NCBI RefSeq assembly: GCF_910592395.1
Contig: NC_088318.1
Span: forward strand, 18,786,349 to 18,850,348
DNA from: Lineus longissimus
Lineage: Eukaryota; Nemertea; Pilidiophora; Heteronemertea; Lineidae
DNA length: 64,000 nt
Reading direction: 5' to 3'
Shown here: one piece after another, positions 1 through 10,984 of the stretch
How positions within the stretch are numbered: position 1 is the stretch's first letter
How the letters are laid out: every line of letters begins with the position of its first letter
Notes under the pieces: generated by a model
Seen by the model: only the letters and a program-made list of their open reading frames with translations
What the model was told of the DNA's origin: nothing
The model's database searches: none
Made by a program: the position numbers and the translations under genes

Positions 1-1339
1 GCAGGTAAGTTATCACTGGAGAAAACATGGGCATCTTAGAGCAGGTAAGCTATTACTGGAGAAAACATAGGCATCTTAGAGCAGGTAAGCTATCACTGGA
101 GAAAACATGGGCATCTTAGAGCAGGTAAGCTATCACTGGAGAAAACATGGGCATCTTAGAGCAGGTAAGTTATCACTGGAGAAAACATGGGCATCTTAGA
201 GCAGGTAAGCTATTACTGGAGAAAACATAGGCATCTTAGAGCAGGTAAGCTATCACTGGAGAAAACATAGGCATCTTAGAGCAGGTAAGCTATCACTGGA
301 GAAAACATGGGCATCTTAGAGCAGGTAAGCTATTACTGGAGAAAACATGGGCATCTTAGAGCAGGTAAGCTATTACTGGAGAAAACATGGGCATCTTAGA
401 GCAGGTAAGTTATCACTGGAGAAAACATGGGCATCTTAGAGCAGGTAAGCTATCACTGGAGAAAACATGGGCATCTTAGAGCAGGTAAGCTATCACTGGA
501 GAAAACATAGGCATCTTAGAGCAGGTAAGCTATCACTGGAGAAAACATGGGCATCTTAGAGCAGGTAAGCTATCACTGGAGAAAACATAGGCATCTTAGA
601 GCAGGTAAGCTATCACTGGAGAAAACATGGGCATCTTAGAGCAGGTAAGTTATCACTGGAGAAAACATGGGCATCTTAGAGCAGGTAAGCTATTACTGGA
701 GAAAACATAGGCATCTTAGAGCAGGTAAGCTATCACTGGAGAAAACATGGGCATCTTAGAGCAGGTAAGCTATCACTGGAGAAAACATGGGCATCTTAGA
801 GCAGGTAAGCTATTACTGGAGAAAACATAGGCATCTTAGAGCAGGTAAGCTATTACTGGAGAAAACATGGGCATCTTAGAGCAGGTAAGCTATCACTGGA
901 GAAAACATGGGCATCTTAGAGCAGGTAAGCTATCACTGGAGAAAACATGGGCATCTTAGAGCAGGTAAGCTATCACTGGAGAAAACATGGGCATCTTAGA
1001 GCAGGTAAGCTATTACTGGAGAAAACATAGGCATCTTAGAGCAGGTAAGCTATTACTGGAGAAAACATAGGCATCTTAGAGCAGGTAAGCTATTACTGGA
1101 GAAAACATAGGCATCTTAGAGCAGGTAAGCTATCACTGGAGAAAACATGGGCATCTTAGAGCAGGTAAGCTATCACTGGAGAAAACATGGGCATCTTAGA
1201 GCAGGTAAGCTATTACTGGAGAAAACATAGGCATCTTAGAGCAGGTAAGCTATTACTGGAGAAAACATAGGCATCTTAGAGCAGGTAAGCTATTACTGGA
1301 GAAAACATGGGCATCTTAGAGCAGGTAAGCTGTCACTGG
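1..1339. repeat. 40-bp minisatellite, 34 units, each with a consensus splice donor
   Basis: Head-to-tail units of exactly 40 bp run from the window edge to about 1339, where the last unit is truncated. Units differ at only three or so sites: GTAAGT or GTAAGC, TATCAC or TATTAC, and ACATGG or ACATAG. Every unit contains GCAGGTAAG, a perfect match to the animal 5' splice site. The GTAAGT variant occurs in units 1, 5, 11 and 17, so the last three are spaced by six units, hinting at higher-order duplication. The array lies upstream of the first VIRMA exon seen here, so it is intronic. Its left edge is outside the window. The unit length is not a multiple of three. Confidence 0.97.
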
Positions 1340-1539
1340 TTTGAGAAATCAGGATTGATGGCAGTTCGTGTCGTAAATAGAGATGAATTTGATGACATCA
1401 CACTTAGCCTGAAGCACACTAGGCCTGTCCAGCTGTATGATAAAACCATTGCCTGAACTGTCATTGGCCTAACATAAAGAAGGTAGAGATCGCAAGTCAT
1501 TGTGTTGTTGAGGTTTGAACTTTTTGGTTCCTCTTTCAG

Positions 1540-4318
1540 CTGAGTATCTGTCTCCCTAGTAAAGACCACCTGCATCAGATCTGCCTTGCACTCTTGGACC
1601 ACATCGGGAACATGGACCACAGCTATGCCTCCATCCTGCCGGCTCTGAGAACACTGGTCATGTTGACAGAACATGACTATGGATTCTTCCATCTCAAAGG
1701 GTAAGCATCAACCCTTATTGCTAGTTAAGTTATTTAAGATAAGCTTCATTGACTTGAGCATTATAGAAACAGTTGTGTTATTTCAACAGACTGTATATGA
1801 CTTGAACATTTCCCTCCAATGTTGCAGGGCCCTCGACCAAAATCACTTTGCATTTTGTAACCTCTTCATGAGAATCAACAACACGTTCAGCAAAGACAGT
1901 TCAGATTGTTTATCAACGTTATCAACAGCAACCGAGCTACTCCATCTATTGGTAACGTTGGAAGCTCCAGAGGAGGACACGCCACTGAGAACGTTCGTCA
2001 TCAGCGTGCCTGAGCTGAGACAGTATCTGAGCTGGTCAGAGGAGAGGGAGCATCCACTTTATGACCTGGAGAAGCTTCTGGTTGTGAGTATTGAAGAGTC
2101 GGGCAGTACTCTCTTCCATCTCCCAACTGGTCATTTTCAAGTTCACAGCTGTCTCTATTGTAATGGCATACACCAGACTTGGGGATAAGGGGACCTGAAG
2201 AAGGGGTAATGACCTGAAGAAGGGGTAATCTCTTCTAAAACAGGTTTATTGACGCTATCCTGTTTGGTTTTAGGAGTGTGCCAAAGAAGAAGAAGCATTG
2301 GACAGTCTGTTGGAGGGAATTACCAGTCTACTTCAAGATCTCAGATCAAATGAACCTTCAGAGAAAAAAGGTGGGTGATCATGCTCAAGCGCCAAGTTAA
2401 TTCACATGGTATTTACATCGTCGGAAAAAGACAAATAGATCTTATGAAGCTTACTCTTGATTTGTTATTTCAGAGCTGGTTGAGCCCATCCTCCCGACGC
2501 CAGAGTCTCTGGCAAATCAGTTCAACAGTCGGCCAATCTTCGTGCTGACGGACGGCGAAGATGATCGACTGAGTATCAACTATTGGATGTCATGTCCGGG
2601 TGTTGATGATTCTGATCAGGAATGCGAGTTAGTGCCATGTAACTTAGAGGAATTGACTCTCAAATGTAATTTGGACTTTGACCTGAAGGCGGAGCTGTCG
2701 AAGGGGACGGGAACTGAAGATCCAGCGGTGGTTAAGGCCAGGAAACGCCAACGACTGCGTGGTGCTAGGGATACGATTAACACGAGCAGCATCGGGAGAG
2801 GTGCCAAGGGCTTTGGTAAGTTATCTGCTATTGTTGCCTGCCAGGTGACTCATGACAGACAGGCGTATTGGCCACCTTATCCCTGTCAACATACATACCA
2901 CCCAGCACATGCTTAGTAAGACTCCAAATGGAGCCTAGAACAATTGGGCTTTTTTCATCTGATCATTTCTTCCTTCATTCCATACAGTTGCTCCCATGCG
3001 GGGACGAGGTTTCAATCGTGGAATGAACAGTAACCGCCATGATCCATTCCGGTCTCGGCCGCCAAACACAAGTCGGCCGCCGTCAATGCACGTGGATGAC
3101 TTTGTCAAGATGGAGTCTCAGCAAGGACCACCGAAGCCAGGTGGTGCAGGCTCGGGTCCACCGAGGAGGGACAAGGTAATGTCTACTCATTGCTTCATTC
3201 GTAAGTGGGAGAATTCTTTGATAGGATGCACCCAGATGTGATATAAGATGGCAGGTTTGAACAAATGTGAGCTTATTCCACTAAAATAAGATAACAGATG
3301 ACATGCAGATAGGCTGTCACATCTGTTCAGAGATGGATGAGCAGGGATCATGGTGGTCTTATATCACTTTCCAGACTTGTCTCTACTTTTCACCTTGATT
3401 TCTTGCAGGAATTTGGTGATCACCGTGGCCGAGGTGGTCGAGGTGGTTTTGATCGAGGTCGGGGTGGACCTGGACGGGGGCGATTCTTTACGCCCCCTGG
3501 CAACTACGGCAGACGAGATGGAAGTAAGTCATGAATTGTTTGTCTTAAACCTTTTGTCTTCAACAGTCCATTGCATCTCTCAGGATGATGATTTAGCTCT
3601 GAAAGAAAAATTTATGGAAACAGAGGTGGCCGTCATCTGACTAAATCTGTTCAAACCAAGATGTAACGTGCATTATTTGTTTCAGTGAATACGCGAGGAT
3701 TGGGCAATCGAGGTGGCCTTAGTCGAGGTGGACCTCTACCTCAGTCAAGAGGCCCGCCTGGCAGGTCAATGCAGACACCATGGGGAGGCAGGTCCAAGCA
3801 GATGTCATCACCAAGGGGGTTCGGTGGCCGTGGAAGGTGAGCATGATTGAGATCTCTAAATCAAAGCTGGTGTTAGTTGTGCTGACTGCTTGAAGTGTTG
3901 AGGCTTTCTTTCAAACAGAGATTTTAGATAAATATTTGAGTTCCACTATTAATCTTCTCTCCAGGGATATGGATAATCGGCCTGGGTCTGCTGAGCGTCA
4001 TTCAGGTCGTGGAGACATCCCCAGGTTCCCATCTCGAGGTGGTGCAGGAAGTGGAGGGAGAGGGGGACGAGGTCAGTGGATATCGCCCAAGAGCAGAGAC
4101 GATACAAGGTGAGAAAGCAACTTCAGTCAACTCTTCAGAGTTTGTCACATCCAAAATCTTGATTTACGGGGTTTGTACCGTGACATCTGGTGTTGACGAT
4201 TGAAATTCCAGACAAAGTGACAAGTGTTTCTTTCTCTTTCAGGTTCATGCCTCCACCTGGTGGTGGCTTCCGAGGTCGGCGTGATCAGGGACGACATGTT
4301 CGATCGTTCACGAAGTGA
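1540..4318 (+). CDS. VIRMA: VIRMA (virilizer homologue, m6A methyltransferase complex), C-terminal nine exons
   Basis: VIRMA is the large nuclear scaffold of the METTL3-METTL14-WTAP m6A writer complex and directs methylation toward 3' UTRs and stop codons. Coding exons: 1540-1700, 1828-2083, 2274-2370, 2474-2815, 2988-3175, 3409-3523, 3686-3836, 3965-4108 and 4243-4318. All have AG/GT borders and give 509 codons plus TGA in one frame. Diagnostic matches to known VIRMA are LTEHDYGFFHLK in the first exon, NTSRPPSMHVDDFV in the fifth, RFFTPPGNY in the sixth and the C-terminal GRHVRSFTK. The last five exons are rich in RGG repeats, as in the animal family. Most of the protein (the large helical-repeat part) lies to the left of the window. 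The gene converges on SDR39U1. Confidence 0.95.
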
Positions 4319-4564
4319 GAGACGGACTGTGTACAGCAGATTTTGATGATTTTGATATCAGGAATGGCAATTGATTTCGGCCGGATATAAGATGTCCACA
4401 GAACTCTTGTTTCTGTTTATAGATGAGCCATCTTGGCATCTGGGCATCAGGTCGAAGATCCAAAGCTTTGTGTACAAACACAATGCACTTCCTAATTCAT
4501 GACAAAACTTAGCTTTGTTTTTCCAAGAAAAGAGTACAATTTCTACTTTGTAAGAGAGTAAATT

Positions 4565-4570
4565 AATAAA
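4565..4570 (+). terminator. Polyadenylation signal of VIRMA
   Basis: AATAAA lies 247 bp after the VIRMA stop codon. The interval 4319-4564 is therefore probably the 3' UTR. No other gene is seen between here and 4867. Confidence 0.6.
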
Positions 4571-4866
4571 GAGAAATGAGAAAATATATCTTTTTTTGTT
4601 GTTATTGATTGCAATTAGTTTAACACAAGTACAAATTCTACGAACAAACACTGATAACATTTTCATGAAAGTTCTAATTGAGAGATTCGCCTCATTTTTG
4701 TAACGTTTGTAGGATTCCTTGCCGTGGTGAATCGGCAGCTTCAGAACAATACAATTGTTTATGGACATAGCAGAGACTGTAATAATATCGTTGGATATGA
4801 CATGTACAAAATAGCCACCCAGGTGATGACAAACTTCAAGTCCTTGGGTGAGAGACCAACCAAATT

Positions 4867-6878
4867 CTATTGGAGGCGTTTGATATCAGGGATGAAAACA
4901 CTACACTCTTTACACGCCGCATCAATTTCTGGGAAAATGAACTTGTATCCAGATTCCAGAGTCCGTTTGGGCATGACTTTCTGTCCTTGCAGCAGAACCT
5001 TTCCCCTTTCAGGTCCATACACTGCATTCACAACAAATTCCGGTAAAGGAAAGAAAGCAGGTCGCCACATTGCCTTGGCAAATGCCACGGTAAATTCTGA
5101 ATTTGTGACAGGATTGGGCGATGTTCCATTCAGGATGCCAGAAACGTGGTCATTCTCTATCGCATGGGCATAAATGCCGGCAGCATCTCCGACATGTATC
5201 CATGGCAACCACTGTTTACCACTGCCGATTCTACCACCAACTCCGAGAAAGAATGGGATGTACATGTTCTGTATGGCTCCACCGTCCCTTCCCAGGACCA
5301 CTCCTGAAAGAGAAACAGAGTCGTTTATCATGTACTGTATGCTAAGTTTAAAGGGGTCATCTGTACATAGTAATTCCCTCAATTAGTATCGCCAATGATG
5401 AAAAACACAGTGATACTGTGGTGCTGCCCAGCACTTGGCCTCGTGATGCCATCTTCGGCCGGTGGGTATTCTTATGAGGGTGGAGCCTCCTAATTATCGG
5501 CCTGGCGCTCAACAGCCACTGATCTCCCTGCAAAGATCACATCTTACCGAGTCGGACTGTGGCCTGTCGAACATTGAGCTCGGGCTCTAATTGACCAGCA
5601 GCTTCCCAATCAGCACACAAACCAGACAGGAAGTCAAAGTTTCCACCGGGGCTGTCCTCATCATATTCTGCCGTCGAGCTTGGTGGGTAGTAACCTTGAG
5701 ATAAAAAGTTGAAAACATCAGTGTCATGCACACAGATGTGACATGTGTGTGTCTGCGCAGTGACATTCTAATGCTGGTCTACTTTCATTTATTGTTCCAA
5801 GTTCTTTGATGTTGCCAATTTCTTTCTCGACCAATCATACTTACCAACAGCAGATGTTGATACAAATACTTTTGGTTTGACTTTCGCCTCACGGATTAGA
5901 TTAGCAAGATTTTCGGTGGTGTCTATGCGGCTTGAATAGAGCTCCTCTTTGTAGAGGGGGGTGAAGCTGTGAATGAAAGGAGGAGAAATGAAATACGGCA
6001 AAATCAATGTTAAGATGGTTGTAATTGTCAGTAATGTACCTAGGTGGATTACTGATGTAGGAATGTCTGTTTTTGAAAACTGCTGTCAAATTCAGAAAAA
6101 GTTTACCTTTTGAATGGCTCCAGAAGGTTTCTTCCTGCCACATTAACAACAGCTACACATTCTGGGAGACCTTTTCTCACTAACTCAGTCTGCAAATTCA
6201 AAAGAAACCTATGAAAAAAATACTACATTTTGGAGAATTATGGAAGCAGTAATGGACAAGTTACATTTTGCGCATTTGTGGGTCAAGTCAGACTGCAAAG
6301 ACGGTCTGTGTATCACTGTGAGGTGAATGGATGCATATGTGAACAGATCGAGTTTCTTGTGGAATAAGAACGTTCTCCTTCTTGAGATTCAGAATGTCAT
6401 CATCTTACCCAAGAGATACATCCAGGTCCATCATTCCTTGATATGCATGTCACCTGGTAACCATTTTCTCCCAACCATGCTCGAAGGTGACGTCCAACAA
6501 AACCTGTACCACCACCTGAAATAGACCCACCATGTCACTGAAGGTACTGGGGCTTTAATGCTGTCTCGCTATATGAGCCTCATGCCAACTTCTATTGCTT
6601 TCCTTTGAATGTCAATCCGACACAGGCCATTCTGTCATCGTCATGTACCCTACACAGTAACTACAGCAACTCGGCCTTAATGTATCGGTACGACATACCC
6701 CAATCAACTCACTGCTCAGCAAAGTCAATGTGGAATGTTTGTTGATTGTTGGCCTCGGCGGGTACCCGGCCTGTCTCACTACTGAGTGTCTACTGTTCAT
6801 CAATCAACAATGACTTGAGAAATCGCAATGCCAGTCACAATTCTTACCAATCAACACTCGCATCTTCCCTGCCATCAT
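4867..6878 (-). CDS. SDR39U1: SDR39U1, epimerase-family short-chain dehydrogenase
   Basis: This is an atypical SDR related to bacterial YfcH; it binds NADP(H) and its substrate is unknown. Six exons on the minus strand: 6878-6848, 6515-6409, 6189-6107, 5966-5845, 5694-5548 and 5303-4867. All join in frame. The protein starts MMAGKMRVLIG and runs straight into the Rossmann glycine motif GGGTGFVGRHL. Later family blocks are NVAGRNLLEPF, YYPPSSTAEYDEDSPGG, GVVLGRDGGAI, the PWIHVGD block and GQKVMPKRTL. The length (about 309 aa) is slightly more than the human protein because of a short unique C-terminal tail. Two ATGs lie in tandem and a third precedes RVLIG, so the exact start is open. No clear polyadenylation signal was found before the VIRMA 3' end. 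Confidence 0.93.
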
Positions 6879-7432
6879 TCACTGAGTTTTTGCAGTGAGC
6901 TGTCCAGTCAAGTCACACTTTAAATATGGATAAAACTGCTCTGAATATTATCAAAACAAGACGTTAAAACAAACAACATCAAGGTTACAAAACATTTTTC
7001 ACGTTCGTCAGCGGAGTGTAGCGTACGTACCAGACACTCTCGTTTGCAGGTTGTAATGTTCACAAAATTTACAAAGAAGATACACTACGGCATAGGATCC
7101 AAGTGCTACCTGTGCACGAAAACCTGTACTCCCCTAGATGGCAGGATTGCATTTTCTGTTAAGAAATTTCATGCCGTTTCTGTAAATTTTGTGGAATAGA
7201 GTCGGTTTTTACGTAACTGATAGATGTTTTGACGCTTTCCTCAAACAAGTGAGTAAATACAACCATTTCCTTGAATAGCTGGACATCAAAAGTGTTGAAA
7301 AATGGCAGGAACAAGACACTCATGTTCACGCGTGGTTCAATATTTGAGATACAGGGTGAAGCAAAAAATCAGTACCGGTAGGAAAATTTACTGATCAGGA
7401 TCTCACTTACCAAGTAGTGCATACCATGTACC

Positions 7433-7595
7433 AGGGTGGAGGGTATTGCTTCAGTGTGGGGCTTGATAGACCAACTATGCCCCTCCAGTTCCAGGGTCGG
7501 GGCTGGGTACAGGGAGGGTATTGCTTCGTGTTGGGCTTGAATGATAGACCCACTATTCCCCTCCAGTTCCACTTCCAGGGCCAGGGCTGGGTACA
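7433..7595. repeat. Imperfect two-copy tandem duplication
   Basis: Two adjacent copies of about 75-85 bp share GAGGGTATTGCTTC at the left, CCCCTCCAGTTCCA in the middle and GGGCTGGGTACAGG at the right. The second copy has small insertions, including a repeat of TTCCA. Reading frames stay open on both strands only because of the repeat composition. I infer no coding role. Confidence 0.75.
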
Positions 7596-7789
7596 GGATT
7601 GAGCTTGAAATGGAAACGCGCAGCACTGGCTGAGTGCGACAGCAAGCTGATCATTTCAGTATCATTTGTGACCATTTATACACTTCATGGGTGGAATAAG
7701 GCATGTAAGGCAGAGACCAGCTGCCTGGAGAGTCTCATGCTGATTGTGCCTGTGGGGTTCGAACCAGGGCTCCCACCATGATACTAAGG

Positions 7790-7925
7790 ACACATGTGGG
7801 CCTTAATAGAGAGGTGTCCTGATTAGGGATTGAATGGAATGGAAACAACCAATTTGGGACCAAAACCAGTGTCCTTAATAGGGAGGGTGTCCTTGATAGA
7901 GAGGTGTCCACTATGGGAGGTGCAA
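7790..7925 (+). repeat. Dispersed GTGTCC-type repeat, copy 1
   Basis: The segment repeats variants of GTGTCCTTAATAG and GATAGAGAGGTGTCC and includes GGGACCAAAACCAGTGTCCTT. A related, inverted copy lies at 17555-17690, where the reverse strand reads CTTGATAAAGAGGTGTCC and GGACCAAAATTTGTGTCCTT. It is probably a small non-autonomous repeat family. Copy ends are not sharply defined. Confidence 0.5.
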
Positions 7926-8789
7926 CTACTCTCCAAACTCGCCATAACTAAGTTCCTGGGCTGTGACAACCCCTTAGACCTACAAACAGTTGGAAAACAT
8001 GAAGTAAGACAACTGTTTCTTGAAAAGAACTTTATTCTATTAAACAGCATGGAAGACAGTTACAAACACATTATACAGAAGGGAGTCTCTTTCATGTGTA
8101 ATCTTCTGAAGTTACAGATTATTCACTAATTTTTGCAAAGAACTGCATGTTTATTACTGACTTATAAAACTCAATCAAATGCAGTCATGGTCACTTGGGC
8201 TTGCTTTCTTTTGTCTGTCCCTCCAGCATGACAGGTGATGACGCAACAGTTCTTTTCTATCCCTTTTAATAAATGTTGTTAGATGCACATGCATATTCTG
8301 CACACATTGAGAGTCCATTACAAAGTTCTTTATACTCTAGTTTCTCACTTCTAGCGTCCAGCTAGGTCAATCAATCAAGAAACTTACTCCCGTCGTGGGC
8401 CTACCAAAATGAACGCATACACTGGCTTACTGCAGTGGACCTTAGGGGTGCGAAACTGGAGTATATATATTCAGTGGTATAAAAAGTTATGCTACTCTTA
8501 AACTTAGTTATAAACTATTTACAATTTAAATTTGACTAGTTTTGAAAATAAGTGAGACACTATATTCAGATGTACAACTTTTCTGAGCTGTACCGAAATG
8601 ACACGGGCAAAAGGTCCAGTTGCCTAGTTCAACAATAGAACATTGGGAGGAAAAAATATGATATGAGGGCTACTGAATTTTGACCAATTCTGACATTCTC
8701 AATGTTCATCTGACAGACACGGATTTAGGGGTGCACCTTTAAAACCCCTGTGTGCCCCCTCTATCGTGCATTCAGTCCTTCACCCTATG

Positions 8790-8836
8790 AAACAGTATGA
8801 ATAGGGTGACGAAATGGACTGCCCCGGGAGTCTACC
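8790..8836 (+). repeat. Dispersed repeat copy (partner at 12889)
   Basis: ACAGTATGAATAGGGTGACG and the following AAATGGACTGCCCCGGGAGT recur with a few substitutions at 12889-12936. The shared stretch is about 45 bp. It is probably the remnant of a dispersed element. Confidence 0.6.
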
Positions 8837-8980
8837 TCTAGTCTATCTCTGTCCACCCCTCCATCTCAATCAGACTCCTGGATCCATCCCTGTTTGACAT
8901 GATATTGCTGGGTGCTACAGTTAGTACAAGATGTTAACTTCGTCTTTAGGATGGGCCTCCCCTTGATTAGATTAATGACA

Positions 8981-10984
8981 CTACTGTAATATATACATGA
9001 TGGTGAAGTACAACTCTCCATCTACTTCGTAAGCGACCATAATCTCCGGGAAATATCTTGTGGTCAGAAGCTTTTCAACTTCAAACTTGACTTCTTCGGG
9101 TCTCAGGTCCTGTTGGAGCATCCAGCGTCTTGAGTCTCCCTTCTTGAACACTGCCGAGAAGAGGATCTCGCCCTTCTTGAAGTACGGGTCAATGTAGTAG
9201 AGATTGCGCTCGCTGACTGCTTCCTTGTAGATGGTCGTCTCCAAGTTGTTGAGATCAAGCTCCATGTAGGGTTTATATTCCTTGTTTCCCGCGTGGTGCA
9301 AGATCGCACTGACATGAGAATGACCTAATCTATTGACGACGCTTTGTACGACAGGGATGTAGTCATTCTTGTAATAATGTCCAGCATCTTCAAGGTATTC
9401 GTTCATGTGTTCGTACAGATGGATGTAAGCGACGCGTTGTGCTACTGGCAGTTTCACCAACAGGATCACATGACAGATGACACCAGAGTGCGAGTTGCAG
9501 ATGTAGTTCTGCGTGATCTTTAGTGTGTATCCATCCAATTCCAACTTCTCTACTCGTCGTTTGTAGCGTTTTGTCAAAAGTCCATGTTCCACGATCCAAT
9601 CTCCAGTCTCCACATTGTTACTCTGCTCTGCAACAACGGTGAAGAAAGTGTGCCCCTTGTTGGTATACGCGCTCAACCAGATTGGATGATACCCGGCATG
9701 TTTCAGAGCGCTGGTATAAGCAGCGAAGTGATGTTCTGAAATATGGTAGCGCAAAGCCTTGCTTTCAAGTTTGGAATCGAACAAGTCCCCGCTGATGATA
9801 TCAAGGGTGGGCCATGTGTCCACTCGTAGCACAAGGTCGAGGACATCTTGTTTGTAGCCAGATATGTTGTCACCCTGCATGTAGGACAACACACAGATAT
9901 GAGATCCTTTAGGGGCATCTTTCAACCCCAGAGCTGCACGAGACAGATCAGAGCCACTGTTGTAGAAGAAGACATAGTGAGTGTCTACAACCGACTCCAG
10001 CCAGAATGATCCGTCATTCTTCACGAATACGCCCATCCCTTGCCAGGCATCCGAGTGTTGGAGGTATGGCTGTTTCGGTCGTTGGTAGATCAGTTGTAAT
10101 GTATTCCATCCCATCAGCAAGCTACGGGACCCATCAATGGCAGCAAGAAGACGCATTGCGTCATAAACTGACAACTGCCAGATGGAGGGTAAGAGTGGGA
10201 TTTTGAGAGACTGAAGATGTGCTGGCAGGTCCATTATGTTTTGGGTTGGATTGATCTGGTGGGAAAGACGTGAGTGGAACATGCCCAACGGGACCATGAT
10301 GAACTGTTTGACAAAATCTTCATAGCTTGTCTCCCAGTAGACTTCCACGATGATGCGCAACAAATACTCATTCAAGATGGAGAATCTAAATGTCTCTCCC
10401 GGTGTCCGCCTCAACGGATCAGTCATCGCCCCAGTTATGACGTCACCTGGGAAAGTGTTCCTTGTCCAATCTTCTGGTTTGACTGTCCACTCTACCGTCT
10501 GCTGCATGAGGTTAGCCAAGGTCACCTGACCAACACGTGCATTCAAGGAGTATCTCTTCTTGGTGACGTAATCAGAAAGGAGGCCACCTTTGCCGAAGAC
10601 CTTGTCATCTAATGCGACATAGCCGTCCTCCTTGAGTCTAAGAACGGCAAGACATGCAATCAGATGCGACATGGACAGTGCTGGAATCTCGTGTGGTGAC
10701 CTCACATCGACCGCCCGGCTGCTCTTCTTGACCAAACCCTGGGCATAGACCAACTTGCCGTCACGCATCACGCCCACTGTCGCTTCGTTGAGGTGTTCGT
10801 CCTCTATAAATGTTGCCAGGTCCATGGTCAGGCGCTCTGTTGTCATCCTGGCTGACATTCCATAGTGGAGGGCCACTGGAACGAGAAGAAAAGGACATAT
10901 GGTGAGACTTGGATGATATGATATAAACATCGTTCTGGAGAAAGATATGGTTCGAGGTTGACAATGCTCGAACAAAACTAACAT
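8981..10984 (-). CDS. Beta-lactamase-like protein with C-terminal repeats, probable pseudoenzyme
   Basis: A 667-codon open frame without visible introns. Residues about 50-330 resemble the class C beta-lactamase/penicillin-binding fold: GVMRDGKLVYAQG, then LRLKEDGYVALDD, then the FVKQFIMVPLGM block. The catalytic SxxK is replaced by SMSH (residues 104-107), and the YxN motif is degenerate (FSILN, about 201-205), so hydrolase activity is doubtful. From about 400 onward there are two to three copies of a GY/YxP...Y repeat (HAGYHPIWLSAYTNKG; TTRYFPEIMVAYEVDG) like the bacterial tandem repeat domain found beside beta-lactamase domains. Met19 (codon at 10930) begins a signal-peptide-like stretch (LTICPFLLVPVAL). 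However, a strong acceptor (AG at 10877-10876 after a pyrimidine tract) suggests the true 5' end may lie in an upstream exon I could not find. Substrate and role are unknown. Confidence 0.8.
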   Translation of the reverse strand: MLVLFEHCQPRTISFSRTMFISYHPSLTICPFLLVPVALHYGMSARMTTERLTMDLATFIEDEHLNEATVGVMRDGKLVYAQGLVKKSSRAVDVRSPHEIPALSMSHLIACLAVLRLKEDGYVALDDKVFGKGGLLSDYVTKKRYSLNARVGQVTLANLMQQTVEWTVKPEDWTRNTFPGDVITGAMTDPLRRTPGETFRFSILNEYLLRIIVEVYWETSYEDFVKQFIMVPLGMFHSRLSHQINPTQNIMDLPAHLQSLKIPLLPSIWQLSVYDAMRLLAAIDGSRSLLMGWNTLQLIYQRPKQPYLQHSDAWQGMGVFVKNDGSFWLESVVDTHYVFFYNSGSDLSRAALGLKDAPKGSHICVLSYMQGDNISGYKQDVLDLVLRVDTWPTLDIISGDLFDSKLESKALRYHISEHHFAAYTSALKHAGYHPIWLSAYTNKGHTFFTVVAEQSNNVETGDWIVEHGLLTKRYKRRVEKLELDGYTLKITQNYICNSHSGVICHVILLVKLPVAQRVAYIHLYEHMNEYLEDAGHYYKNDYIPVVQSVVNRLGHSHVSAILHHAGNKEYKPYMELDLNNLETTIYKEAVSERNLYYIDPYFKKGEILFSAVFKKGDSRRWMLQQDLRPEEVKFEVEKLLTTRYFPEIMVAYEVDGELYFTIMYILQ

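Larger units (their letters stand above)
6879..8980. other. Intergenic region between SDR39U1 and the beta-lactamase-like gene
   Basis: The left edge should contain the SDR39U1 promoter and 5' UTR, since that gene is transcribed leftward from 6878. The middle holds an imperfect duplication (7433-7595) and dispersed repeat sequence (7790-7925). The right part is the 3' flank of the leftward gene ending at 8981. I see no exon-like reading frame with good splice sites. Confidence 0.5.

Noticed and set aside
1-1339. CRISPR-like array
   Set aside because: Units are continuous 40-bp repeats with no unique spacers, in an intron of an animal gene. It is a minisatellite.
4724-5386. Plus-strand open frames opposite SDR39U1
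   Set aside because: They mirror the coding strand of SDR39U1, whose exons match a known family on the minus strand.
7740-7785. Possible tRNA or SINE B box, GGTTCGAACC
   Set aside because: The decamer is a palindrome, no A box or cloverleaf can be formed around it, and no SINE tail follows.
9103-10612. Alternative frames within the beta-lactamase-like gene on both strands
   Set aside because: They are shadows of the 667-codon frame and show no domain content.
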